Origin: Microbacterium luteolum
Lineage (GTDB): Bacteria; Actinomycetota; Actinomycetes; Actinomycetales; Microbacteriaceae
Assembly (NCBI RefSeq): GCF_039533965.1
Contig: NZ_BAAAUN010000001.1
Span: 2,764,950-2,828,949 of the forward strand
Direction of reading: 5' to 3'
DNA length: 64,000 bases
A model generated the notes under the pieces. The model had not been told where the DNA came from, made no database searches, and saw only the letters and a list, made by a program, of their open reading frames with translations. A program made the translations under genes and the position numbers. Below, piece by piece: positions 44,912 to 53,546 of the stretch (the first letter of the stretch is position 1; the number at the start of each line of letters is the position of its first letter).

Positions 44912-45658
44912 TCAGCGCAGCGAATACCCGCCGTCGACGTAGAGCGTCGAGCCGGTCGTGTAGCCGTTGACGAACAGGTGGATGACGGCATCCGCCACTT
45001 CGCCTTCGGTGCCGGGGCGACCGAGCAGGGTATCGGCGCTGAACTGCGCGAAGGCGGTCTCGCGGGCCGCCTCGTCGCGGTTCGCCCAGAGGTTGCCGTC
45101 GATCGTCCCGGGCGACACCGCGTTGACGCGGACCGGTGCGAGTTCGACGGCCAGGCCGCGCGCGAGGCCTTCGATCGCCGCGTTGGCAGCGACGTACGCG
45201 GGCGCGGCGGCGGGCGGGCGCACGCTCGCCGCTCCGGACATCAGGACGATCGAGGCCTCGGGGGAGAGCAGGTCCAGGGCGGCGTGCACGACCCGATACT
45301 GCCCCCAGAACTTGGACTCGAAGGGGGAAGTGGCCGCCTGCGGATCCAGGTCTCGCATCGACCCGACGACATAGTCGGCCGCGGTGGTGAAGATGCCGTC
45401 GACGGTCGGGACGTCGGCGAAGAAGCGGGTGATCGACTCCTCGTCGGAGGTGTCGACCGTGCTCCAGCGGGCTCGCGGCCCGAGTTCGGCGACCGCGGCC
45501 TCGAGCCGGCTCGGCGTGCGCCCGCCCAGCACGACCTCGGCTCCGAGGGTGAGGGATCGTCGCGCGACCTCGAGGCCGATCCCGGAGCCGCCCCCGATGA
45601 GGACGATCGTCCGATCGTGGAGGCGGGCGTCGAACGATTCCGTGGTGTGCGCTGACAT
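44912..45658 (-). CDS. SDR-family oxidoreductase-like protein with altered active site
   Basis: 248 residues from the ATG at 45658 (GGAGG upstream). Rossmann start TIVLIGGGSGIGLEVARRSL binds NAD(P). The catalytic Ser is in VLMSGAAS and the Tyr in PAYVAANAAIEG, but the YxxxK lysine is Asn (YVAAN) and the NNAG motif is TTAA. Catalysis may be weak, or the protein may bind nucleotide for another purpose. It is divergent from the permease-HyuA-DUF917 operon, sharing a palindromic intergenic region, so it may serve the same pathway. Confidence 0.85.
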   Translation of the reverse strand: MSAHTTESFDARLHDRTIVLIGGGSGIGLEVARRSLTLGAEVVLGGRTPSRLEAAVAELGPRARWSTVDTSDEESITRFFADVPTVDGIFTTAADYVVGSMRDLDPQAATSPFESKFWGQYRVVHAALDLLSPEASIVLMSGAASVRPPAAAPAYVAANAAIEGLARGLAVELAPVRVNAVSPGTIDGNLWANRDEAARETAFAQFSADTLLGRPGTEGEVADAVIHLFVNGYTTGSTLYVDGGYSLR

Positions 45659-45701
45659 GCCTCCATTCTGTGACGCCCCCGCAGAGTGACGCTTATGCGG
45701 T

Positions 45702-45730
45702 GTGCACATCTCTCATGAGAATCAGTGCAC
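45702..45730. promoter_or_regulatory. Composite palindrome between SDR and permease operon
   Basis: Centre TCTCATGAGA (45711-45720) is a perfect 10-base palindrome. It is flanked almost symmetrically by GTGCAC at 45702-45707 and 45725-45730. The spot, between divergent starts at 45658 and 45803, fits an operator; the PucR-type protein of the operon is one candidate binder. Confidence 0.5.
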
Positions 45731-45802
45731 TCTGCATGTTCCTGTGTGCTGGCTGCGCGGATACCGTGGCCGGAACCCGTCCACATGACTCTGGAGAACA
45801 CC

Positions 45803-47167
45803 ATGGCCACCACGGCACACGCCGACGATTTCGCCCTCAGTCGCGTCCGTCCGGAAGCGCAGAAGCCCTGGTTCGGGATCGCGGTTCAGCGATTCGGTCA
45901 GGTCTCCGCTCTCTCGCAGTTCCTGCTGGGCGCCACGCTCGGCTACAGCATGACGTTCGGCGAGGCCTTCCTCGCACTCCTCCTCGGCTCGATCATCCTC
46001 GAAGTGATCATGTGCATCGTCGGCATCATCGGTCAGAAGGAAGGGCTCAACACGGCCCTCCTGGCCCGATGGACCGGATTCGGAGAGGTCGGCGCCTCCC
46101 TCGTCGGGCTCGCGATCGGCATCAGCCTGATCGGGTGGTTCGGCATCCAGAGCGCGATCTCCGCCGAGTCGCTCGATGCCCTCATGCCCGGCGCCCTGCC
46201 GATCTGGGCGTGGAGCCTGCTCTTCGGCCTCGCGGTCACCGCGATCGTCGCCTTCGGATTCAAGGGCATGCAGTGGCTGGCGAACATCACCGTGCCGCTG
46301 TTCCTGGTCCTCGTCGGGTGGTCGGTGATCAGCGAACTCGTCGATCACGACCTGGGCGAGCTGCTCACCGGACCCGCTCCCGGCCCGACCATGAGCGTGT
46401 GGGCGGGGACCGGCATCGTCGCCGGCGGTCTCATCGTCGGCGCGATCATCACCGCCGACATGACGCGCTTCAACCGGTCCCGTGCCGACGTGATCAAGCA
46501 GACCGTCGTCGGCGTCTCTCTGGGCGAGTTCGTGATCGGCCTCGCCGGCGTACTCCTGGCGCACGCCGCTGCTTCGGGCAACATCGTCGCGATCGTCACT
46601 TCGTCGATCGGCTTCGTGGGCCTGATCATCGTGATCACAGGAACCCTGAAGATCAACGACTGGAACCTCTACTCGTCGACGCTCGGACTCGTCAACTTCA
46701 TCTCCACCGCGTTCAACAAGAACCTCCACCGCGTCACCACGACGATCGTCCTCGGTGTCGTCGGCTCGGTGCTCGCCGCCGTCGGCATCCTCGGTCAGTT
46801 CGCGGGCTTCCTCATCATCCTCGGAGTGGCGTTCCCCCCGATCGCGGGCATCATGGTCGCCGAGTACTTCATCGTGCGCCGCTGGCGTCCCGAGCTCGAT
46901 GCGAGCAGGGAGACCGGCCGCCTTCCCGAGACGGCACCGCGCATCGTCCCGGCCACACTCGTGATCTGGCTCGTGTCGGCGGTCGCCGGCTACGTCATCA
47001 CGTGGGGCATCCCTCCCGTGCTGTCGCTGATCCTCTCGATGGTCCTGTACGTCATCGCGGGCAAGCTCGGCTGGGTGCGCGGCGTCGGCACGGCTCGCAC
47101 GGCGCAGCCCGAACTCGAGACGGATGCCGCCCCCGACGCGGTACCCGGTCTCGGCGCCACCAACTGA
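45803..47167 (+). CDS. NCS1-family permease (cytosine/purine/allantoin type)
   Basis: 454 residues from the ATG at 45803 (GGAGA upstream); ATG 45785 is an alternative. Twelve membrane helices with NCS1 features: an N-terminal QRFGQVSALSQFLLGATLGY, WTGFGEVGASLVGLAIGISL and ADMTRFNRSRAD in the middle, and a charged tail. Such symporters import cytosine, hydantoins, allantoin or related heterocycles. It leads an operon with a HyuA-like protein and three DUF917 proteins, so it probably brings in the substrate they process. Confidence 0.92.
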   Translation: MATTAHADDFALSRVRPEAQKPWFGIAVQRFGQVSALSQFLLGATLGYSMTFGEAFLALLLGSIILEVIMCIVGIIGQKEGLNTALLARWTGFGEVGASLVGLAIGISLIGWFGIQSAISAESLDALMPGALPIWAWSLLFGLAVTAIVAFGFKGMQWLANITVPLFLVLVGWSVISELVDHDLGELLTGPAPGPTMSVWAGTGIVAGGLIVGAIITADMTRFNRSRADVIKQTVVGVSLGEFVIGLAGVLLAHAAASGNIVAIVTSSIGFVGLIIVITGTLKINDWNLYSSTLGLVNFISTAFNKNLHRVTTTIVLGVVGSVLAAVGILGQFAGFLIILGVAFPPIAGIMVAEYFIVRRWRPELDASRETGRLPETAPRIVPATLVIWLVSAVAGYVITWGIPPVLSLILSMVLYVIAGKLGWVRGVGTARTAQPELETDAAPDAVPGLGATN

Positions 47168-47223
47168 CTCCCCGCTACAGACGTAACAGAAGCAAAAGCA
47201 GCGACAGAAAGAGAACCACCCAC

Positions 47224-48777
47224 ATGCACATCGGAATCGATGTCGGCGGAACCAACACCGATGCCGTCCTCATGGACGGCACGCACACGCTGGCGGCGGT
47301 GAAGCACGCGACGACCGAGGACGTGACGACCGGCATCGTCCAGGCGATCGACGCCCTGCGCTCCGGCCACCACTTCGACGGCGAGAACATCTCCGCCGTG
47401 ATGATCGGCACGACCCACTTCATCAACGCCCTCGTCGAGGCCAAGCGTCTCGCACCAACCGCGGCGCTGCGTCTCGGGCTGCCCGCCACGAAGGCCCTCC
47501 CGCCGCTCGTCGACTGGCCCGCCGGTCTCGTCGAGGCGATCCAGGGCCGGAGCTACCTCGCACACGGCGGCTACGAGTTCGACGGGCGGCCGATCTCTCC
47601 GCTCGATCCGGACGAACTCCGCGAGCACGCCGCCGACATGCGTGCCAACGGCATCCGCTCCGTCGCGATCTCGTCCGTCTTCAGCCCCGTCAACCACGAC
47701 CTCGAAGTCGAGGCGGCGCGGATCATCGCCGAAGAGCTCGGCGACGATGTGGCGATCTCCCTCTCGCACGAGATCGGCCGGATCGGACTGCTCGAGCGGG
47801 AGAACGCCACGATCATCAACGCCGCGCTCCGCGAGCTCGCATCCGAGATCGTCGACGGCCTGACGGCTGCGGTGCGCAGGCAGGGCATCCAGGCGCCGAT
47901 CTTCCTCAGCCAGAACGACGGAACGCTCATGGACGAGGACTACGTGCGCCTGTACCCGGTCGCGACCTTCGCGTCCGGCCCGACGAACTCGATGCGCGGC
48001 GCGGCACTGACCAGCGGTCTCGCGACGTGCGCCGTCGTCGACATCGGCGGCACGACCACCGACATCGGCCTGCTCATCAACGGCTTCCCCCGCGAGACGG
48101 CGAACGAGGTGAAGGTGGCCGGCATCCGCACCAACTTCCGGATGCCGGACGTGCTGTCGATCGGAATCGGCGGCGGGTCCATCGTGAACGAGGAGACCGG
48201 CGAGGTCGGGCCCGAATCCGTGGGCTACCGGCTCACGACCGAGGCGCTCGTGTTCGGCGGGTCGACGCTCACCGCGACCGACATCGCCGTCGCGGCCGGT
48301 CGCGCCGACATCGGCGACGCCTCGAAGGTCGCCCACCTCGATGACGCGTTCGTCGAACGGGTCCTGAACCGGATCGGCGAGCGGGTCGCGGAGGCGGTGG
48401 ACCGCATGCGCACCTCGCCCGAACCGATCCCGGTGGTGGCCGTCGGCGGCGGCTCGATCCTCGTCTCGGGGGAGCTCCCGATCTTCGGCGCCGCGCAGCG
48501 CCCCGAGAACTACGCGGTCGCGAACGCGATCGGCGCCTCCATCGCGCAGGTCGGCGGCGAGATCGACAAGGTCTACGCGATCGAGCCCGGTCGCCGGGAG
48601 GAGGCGATCGCCGCGGTGCGGGCGGAGGCCGTCGACAAGGCCATCGCCGCCGGTGCCTTCCCCGCCTCGGTCGAGATCGTCGACTTCGACGAGGTCCCGA
48701 TCCCGTATCTCCCCGGCAACGCCACCCGCATTCGGGTCAAGGCCGTCGGCGACCTCGACATGGGCGGTGTGCGATGA
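47224..48777 (+). CDS. Hydantoinase/oxoprolinase A-subunit-like protein (HyuA family)
   Basis: 517 residues. Two actin-like ATPase domains: an N-terminal Hydant_A_N (MHIGIDVGGTNTDAVLMDGT) and a C-terminal hydantoinase A region (VVDIGGTTTDIGLLINGFPR, GGGSIVNEETGEVGPESVGY). The usual family protein is 650-700 residues; this shorter form, paired with DUF917 rather than with a HyuB subunit, is a distinct known layout. It should couple ATP hydrolysis to opening or activating a cyclic amide. The stop overlaps the first DUF917 start by four bases. Confidence 0.88.
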   Translation: MHIGIDVGGTNTDAVLMDGTHTLAAVKHATTEDVTTGIVQAIDALRSGHHFDGENISAVMIGTTHFINALVEAKRLAPTAALRLGLPATKALPPLVDWPAGLVEAIQGRSYLAHGGYEFDGRPISPLDPDELREHAADMRANGIRSVAISSVFSPVNHDLEVEAARIIAEELGDDVAISLSHEIGRIGLLERENATIINAALRELASEIVDGLTAAVRRQGIQAPIFLSQNDGTLMDEDYVRLYPVATFASGPTNSMRGAALTSGLATCAVVDIGGTTTDIGLLINGFPRETANEVKVAGIRTNFRMPDVLSIGIGGGSIVNEETGEVGPESVGYRLTTEALVFGGSTLTATDIAVAAGRADIGDASKVAHLDDAFVERVLNRIGERVAEAVDRMRTSPEPIPVVAVGGGSILVSGELPIFGAAQRPENYAVANAIGASIAQVGGEIDKVYAIEPGRREEAIAAVRAEAVDKAIAAGAFPASVEIVDFDEVPIPYLPGNATRIRVKAVGDLDMGGVR

Positions 48778-49868
48778 GCTGGACGATCACCCGCGACGTC
48801 ATCCCGGGACTCGCCCGCGGAGCAGCCGTGCTCGGCACCGGCGGCGGCGGCGATCCGTACATCGGAGCCCTGCTCGCCTCGCAGGCGCTGCGCCTCCACG
48901 GCGACGTCACGGTCGTCTCGCTCGACGAGGTGCCGGATGACGCGCTGGTCCTGACAGTAGCGATGATGGGTGCACCCACGGTGATGGTCGAGAAGCTCCC
49001 GAGTCTCGACGAGGTCACAGCCCCCGTGCGGGCGCTGGGAGCGGCCCTCGGCCGCGCCGTCACGCACATCGCGTGCGCGGAGGTCGGCGGCGTCAACTCG
49101 ACGATCCCGATCGCCGCGGCCGCCGCGCTCGGTCTGCCGCTCATCGACGGCGACGGCATGGGCCGCGCGTTCCCCGAGCTCCAGATGGTGCTGCCGACCC
49201 TGTACGGCATCGATGCGTCGCCTCTCGCGTTCAGCGACGAGAAGGGCAACGTGGGCGTGCTGAACACCGTCGACAACAGCTGGACCGAGCGCATCGCGCG
49301 GGTCGCCTGCGTGGAGATGGGGTGTTCCGTGATGATCTCCGGTTTCCGGATGTCGGGGGCACAGGCGCGCGAGGCCCTGGTCGCGGACTCCCTGTCGCTG
49401 TGCCGCGAGATCGGTGAGGGCATCGACTCGGCTCGGGAGGCCAAGACGGATCCGGTCGCGCAGGTGGTCGCCCTTCTCGGCGGACGCGAGCTCTTCGACG
49501 GCAAGGTCGTCGACGTCGAGCGCGCGACCACGACGGGCTTCGCCCGCGGGAGGGCGAGGATCGAGGGTGTCGACTCGGCGCTCGAACTGTCGTTCCAGAA
49601 CGAACACCTCATCGCGACGCTCGACGGACAGACCCTCGTGACGACACCGGACCTCATCATCGTGCTCGATCACGACTCGGGGGAGCCGATCACGACGGAG
49701 GGGCTGCGGTACGGCCAGCGGGTGCGCGTCATCGCCGCGCCGAGCGACGAGCGCTGGCACGGGGCTGCCGCGCTGGCCATGGTCGGGCCCGGCTACTTCG
49801 GGTACGACCTCCCTTCCCACCGCTTCGACGGTCGGGTCGAGACCATCGCCGAAGAGGATGCCGCGTGA
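48774..49868 (+). CDS. DUF917 protein, copy 1
   Basis: 364 residues, ATG within ATGA overlap. Full DUF917 architecture: GGGGDPYIGALLASQ near the start, AEVGGVNSTIPI, IDGDGMGRAFPELQM, then a C-terminal beta domain with HDSGEPITTEGLRYGQRVRV. DUF917 (now often linked to S-methyl-thiohydantoin desulfurase-like domains) usually accompanies HyuA-type proteins, consistent with processing of a hydantoin-like ring. Its stop overlaps copy 2 by four bases. Confidence 0.9.
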   Translation: MSWTITRDVIPGLARGAAVLGTGGGGDPYIGALLASQALRLHGDVTVVSLDEVPDDALVLTVAMMGAPTVMVEKLPSLDEVTAPVRALGAALGRAVTHIACAEVGGVNSTIPIAAAAALGLPLIDGDGMGRAFPELQMVLPTLYGIDASPLAFSDEKGNVGVLNTVDNSWTERIARVACVEMGCSVMISGFRMSGAQAREALVADSLSLCREIGEGIDSAREAKTDPVAQVVALLGGRELFDGKVVDVERATTTGFARGRARIEGVDSALELSFQNEHLIATLDGQTLVTTPDLIIVLDHDSGEPITTEGLRYGQRVRVIAAPSDERWHGAAALAMVGPGYFGYDLPSHRFDGRVETIAEEDAA

Positions 49869-50974
49869 GCTGGCAGCTGACCAGCGCGGACCTGCCCGAT
49901 CTCGCCCGTGGGGCCACGCTCCTCGGAACCGGCGGCGGCGGCGATCCGTATATCGGCAAGATGCTCGTCGAACAGGTCCTCGGCGATCGGTCCATCACGA
50001 TCCTCGACCCGGAGGATCTGACCGACGACATGTTCGTGATCCCAACGGCGCAGATGGGGGCGCCGACCGTGATGATCGAGAAGATCCCGGCGGGCTTCGA
50101 GGCCACGCTCGCCCTGCGCACGCTCGAGGAGCACCTCGGGCGGACGGCCGATGCGACGATGCCGATCGAATGCGGGGGCATCAACTCGATGATCCCGCTC
50201 ATGGTGGCCGCCGAGACGGGCCTTCCGGTCGTCGACGCCGACGGGATGGGGCGCGCGTTCCCCGAGCTCTCGATGGAGACCTTCGCCGTCTACGGCGTGC
50301 ACGGCTCCCCTCTCGCCCTCGCCGGCGAGCGGGGCGAGCGCGTGATCATCGACACCGGTGACGACGACCGGCAGATGGAATGGCTGGCGCGGGGGATCAC
50401 CATCAGGCTCGGGGGCGTCGGGCACATCGCGGAGTACGCGATGTCGGGCGCGGATGTGAAGCGCACGGCGGTCCCGCGCACGATCTCGATGGCGCTCGCG
50501 CTGGGGCGGACGATCCGCCTGGCCAGAGAGGCACATCGATCGCCTTTCGAAGCCATCGCGGAGACGCTCTCTACGACCCTCTACCCGCATGTGCGCGAGC
50601 TGTTCGTCGGGAAGGTCACCGACGTGGAGCGCCGCACGACCGAGGGGTTCGCCAGAGGGACTGCCATCGTCTCGGCATCCGATCCCACGAGCGATGATCG
50701 ACTCGAGATCTCGTTCCAGAACGAGAACCTCATCGCGCGCCGCAACGGCGAGGTCGTCGCCATCGTGCCCGACCTCATCTGCGTGGTCGACCACGAGTCC
50801 GCCGAACCCATCACGACCGAGGGTCTGCGCTACGGGCAGAGGGTGCGTGTGCTCGGTATTTCGACACCCGAGATGATGCGCACGCCCGAGGCCCTGCAGG
50901 CGTTCGGGCCGACGGCATTCGGGCTGACCGAGCCCTTCTCCCCGGTGGAGACAGCGGGGGAGCGGCGAGCCTAG
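49865..50974 (+). CDS. DUF917 protein, copy 2
   Basis: 369 residues, ATG in an overlap with copy 1. It keeps the same motifs: GGGGDPYIGKMLVEQ, MGAPTVMIEKIPAGF, IECGGINSMIPL, DADGMGRAFPELSME and SAEPITTEGLRYGQRVRV. Copies 1 and 2 are similar over their whole length, so they are a tandem duplication and may form a heteromer. Followed nine bases later by copy 3. Confidence 0.9.
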   Translation: MSWQLTSADLPDLARGATLLGTGGGGDPYIGKMLVEQVLGDRSITILDPEDLTDDMFVIPTAQMGAPTVMIEKIPAGFEATLALRTLEEHLGRTADATMPIECGGINSMIPLMVAAETGLPVVDADGMGRAFPELSMETFAVYGVHGSPLALAGERGERVIIDTGDDDRQMEWLARGITIRLGGVGHIAEYAMSGADVKRTAVPRTISMALALGRTIRLAREAHRSPFEAIAETLSTTLYPHVRELFVGKVTDVERRTTEGFARGTAIVSASDPTSDDRLEISFQNENLIARRNGEVVAIVPDLICVVDHESAEPITTEGLRYGQRVRVLGISTPEMMRTPEALQAFGPTAFGLTEPFSPVETAGERRA

Positions 50975-50983
50975 GCTGAGGCC

Positions 50984-52021
50984 ATGCCGGTCACCCTCGA
51001 GCTCGACAGCCTCCCCCCGCTGGCAGCCGGGTTCGCGCTGCTCGGCTCCGGTGGCGGCGGGGGCACGACGATGCTCGAGCTCGTGCTGAGGGACTCCCCG
51101 GACTGGCCGATCACGCTGCACGACGTCGATGACCTGGATCCTGACCTCCCGGTCCTCGGGGCAGCCTTCGTCGGCTCGACCATCCTCCTCGGCGAACGGC
51201 TCCCGGGAGCCGATCCCTTCGCACGGCTGATCGCCGCGGCGGAGCGCTGGCTGGGCCATCACGTGCCGGTCGTCTGCTCGCTCGAGGGCGGAGGCCTCAA
51301 CGGCCTCGCGCCTTTCACACTGGCCGGCGAACGGATGATCGTCGACGCCGATCTGACCGGCCGCGCGGTCCCGGCACTCGATCAGATGTCGCTCCTGGTC
51401 GACGGCGTGCCGAACATCATCGTCACCTGCGACACGGGCGCCGGCGGCGTGGCCCTCGTCGAGACCGACCGGGCGATCGACATCGAACGCATCGTGCGAG
51501 CGGCGACGGTCCAGGCGGGCGGCGCCGGAGGCATGGTCTTCGCGGGCTTCACCGTCGAAGACCTGCGCGAACACTCGGTCGTCGGCAATGCCGCGCACGC
51601 GCTGAAACTGGGGCAGGCCTTCCTCTCCGCAGCGACCGGACCGCTCGGCGATCTCGCGGGGGCGCTGGGTGGACGCCTGCTCGCGGAGGGGCGCATCACC
51701 GCGATCGAGATCGACGAGCGGGACCCGCATGTGACCGTCTTCGGCATCGAAGGGAGCGCGGGAGAGGTGCACCGGCTCGTCGCCCGGTCCGAGAGCCTCG
51801 CGCTGATGACCGACGGCAGGCTCGAAGCCGCGGCCCCCGATCTGGTCGTCGTGCTCGACGCGATCTCGCGCGACATCCTGGAGGTTCCGCACCTGTCGAT
51901 GGGGCGATACGTCGCCGTGGCCCACCTGGACGGACCGGAGTGGTGGTCGCAATCCGCCGAGCGCCTCCGCCATGTGGTCCCCTCCGCGTACGGGCTGGCT
52001 GAACTGGACGGACCGAGATGA
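50984..52021 (+). CDS. DUF917 protein, copy 3, divergent
   Basis: 345 residues, ATG 50984. The glycine-rich start (LLGSGGGGGTTMLELVL), the MVFAGFTVED region and the C-terminal domain (DLVVVLDAISRDILEVPHLS) follow DUF917, but key motifs have drifted: GGINS is GGLNG and DGMGRAFPE is DLTGRAVPA. The loss of the acidic and Met/Phe positions suggests a regulatory or structural partner of the other two copies. Its stop overlaps the regulator start by four bases. Confidence 0.82.
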   Translation: MPVTLELDSLPPLAAGFALLGSGGGGGTTMLELVLRDSPDWPITLHDVDDLDPDLPVLGAAFVGSTILLGERLPGADPFARLIAAAERWLGHHVPVVCSLEGGGLNGLAPFTLAGERMIVDADLTGRAVPALDQMSLLVDGVPNIIVTCDTGAGGVALVETDRAIDIERIVRAATVQAGGAGGMVFAGFTVEDLREHSVVGNAAHALKLGQAFLSAATGPLGDLAGALGGRLLAEGRITAIEIDERDPHVTVFGIEGSAGEVHRLVARSESLALMTDGRLEAAAPDLVVVLDAISRDILEVPHLSMGRYVAVAHLDGPEWWSQSAERLRHVVPSAYGLAELDGPR

Positions 52022-53526
52022 CCGACGCGCTCCTGCTGAGTGCTCTGCTCGCGCACCCAGAGAACGGCGGCGTGCGTGCGATCGCCGGGCCGGAGGATGT
52101 CGAGTGGACGGGCGTCGTCGTGGAGTCGGACGAGACGCGGCTCCCCTCCGACGGGACCGGACGCCTCGTGGTCCTCACGGAATCGCCGCCCGATCGTTCC
52201 TGGCAGCAGGACGCGCTCATCCGCCGCACGCGTGATCGTGGATTCCGAGCGCTCGCCGTGCCGCGGGCGGATGCCTTCGGTGCCGGTACCCGTGCGCTCG
52301 CCGAGCGGCTCGGGTTCACGGTGCTGCACGTCGATCGCCCCATCCAGCTCGCGAAGGCCTGCTGGCAGCTCGTCGAGGCGCGGGACGCTCTGGCTCTGCA
52401 CTACGTGCGGAAGGTGGCGCAGTCGATCGAGTACCACGCCGACAGCCTCACCGATCTGCTGCGGCATCTCTCCTCGAGCGTGCGGCACGGAGTCGCCCTG
52501 CTCGATGCCGAGGGCGTGCTCCTCGAATCCGGGGGTGCGCTGGCTCCCGATGTGCACGCCTCCATCGACTTCACTCCGTGGCTCGACATCGTGCGCGTGC
52601 CCGCCGGCTCCGCAGCATCCGTGCGTGTCGACAGCCCCAGCAGAGAAGGGCTGCGGCTCGCGTTCTTCGGCGAGGGGCTCGACGAGCGGCAGGTCGGGGC
52701 GCTCGCGGTCGCCGCCGAGGTGGCGATGCCCGCCGTCGCCGCCCGCATCCTGATCGATGAGGTCAACGAGGTCAACGACGCGTCGGTGTCGTCGGGAGTC
52801 CTCCGCGATTTCGTCGATCTGCGCGGCACCCCGGATCTCGATGTGGAGCGCCGCATGCTCGAGCGCGGATGGCGCACGAGCGGGTACCACCTCGGGTTCC
52901 GCATCATCGGGCGCACCCGCGTCGACACCCTGCAGCTCCTCCGGTTCGTCATCGGCGAGCTCGGCCGCATCTCCGTCGACTCGCACGCGACCACGAGTGG
53001 TCGAGGCGTGACGGGATGGTTGACCTTCACGGATCCGCCGGCACCGCCCCAGATCGAGCAGCACGTCGCGTCGTTGCGAGAGTTGCATGTCGCCGCCCGT
53101 CGCTCGTTCAACGTCGCGACCGGCGTCGGCTCGGTGGCGAACGGCTCCGCGGGACTCACGACGTCGTTGAGCGAGGCGTCAGACGCGTCGAAGATCGCGG
53201 TGAACCGCTCGACCACGAGCTGGTTCGTCCGTGTCGACGGACTCGGGCTCGAGCGGCTCCTGCTCGCGTGGACCGGCAACGACACGTTCGTCCCGGCGGC
53301 GCAGTCGCTCCTCGCGCCGTTGCAGGAGGGTCGCGGCGAGCTGCTCACCACCCTGTCGGCGTACCTGGATCATGAGTCGGCTCTCGCCCCGACCGCGGCC
53401 GCTCTCGGCCTCCACCGCAACACCGTCGCGAGTCGCGTGCATCGCGCGCAGGAGCTGCTCGGCGTGGACATGGGCGATCCCGAGGTCCGGCTGGCGCTGC
53501 ATCTCGCCTGCCGCGCGGTGCGCTGA
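52018..53526 (+). CDS. PucR-family transcriptional regulator
   Basis: 502 residues, ATG in ATGA overlap. A PucR-type N-terminal sensor (about 1-130), a GGDEF-like middle region, and a C-terminal PucR HTH (ALGLHRNTVASRVHRAQELL) at about 455-485. PucR-family proteins activate purine or related catabolism when the substrate is present. As the last gene of the operon it very likely controls the permease-HyuA-DUF917 genes and perhaps the divergent SDR. Confidence 0.9.
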   Translation: MTDALLLSALLAHPENGGVRAIAGPEDVEWTGVVVESDETRLPSDGTGRLVVLTESPPDRSWQQDALIRRTRDRGFRALAVPRADAFGAGTRALAERLGFTVLHVDRPIQLAKACWQLVEARDALALHYVRKVAQSIEYHADSLTDLLRHLSSSVRHGVALLDAEGVLLESGGALAPDVHASIDFTPWLDIVRVPAGSAASVRVDSPSREGLRLAFFGEGLDERQVGALAVAAEVAMPAVAARILIDEVNEVNDASVSSGVLRDFVDLRGTPDLDVERRMLERGWRTSGYHLGFRIIGRTRVDTLQLLRFVIGELGRISVDSHATTSGRGVTGWLTFTDPPAPPQIEQHVASLRELHVAARRSFNVATGVGSVANGSAGLTTSLSEASDASKIAVNRSTTSWFVRVDGLGLERLLLAWTGNDTFVPAAQSLLAPLQEGRGELLTTLSAYLDHESALAPTAAALGLHRNTVASRVHRAQELLGVDMGDPEVRLALHLACRAVR

Positions 53527-53546
53527 CGGCAAGGCCGGATGCCGCG

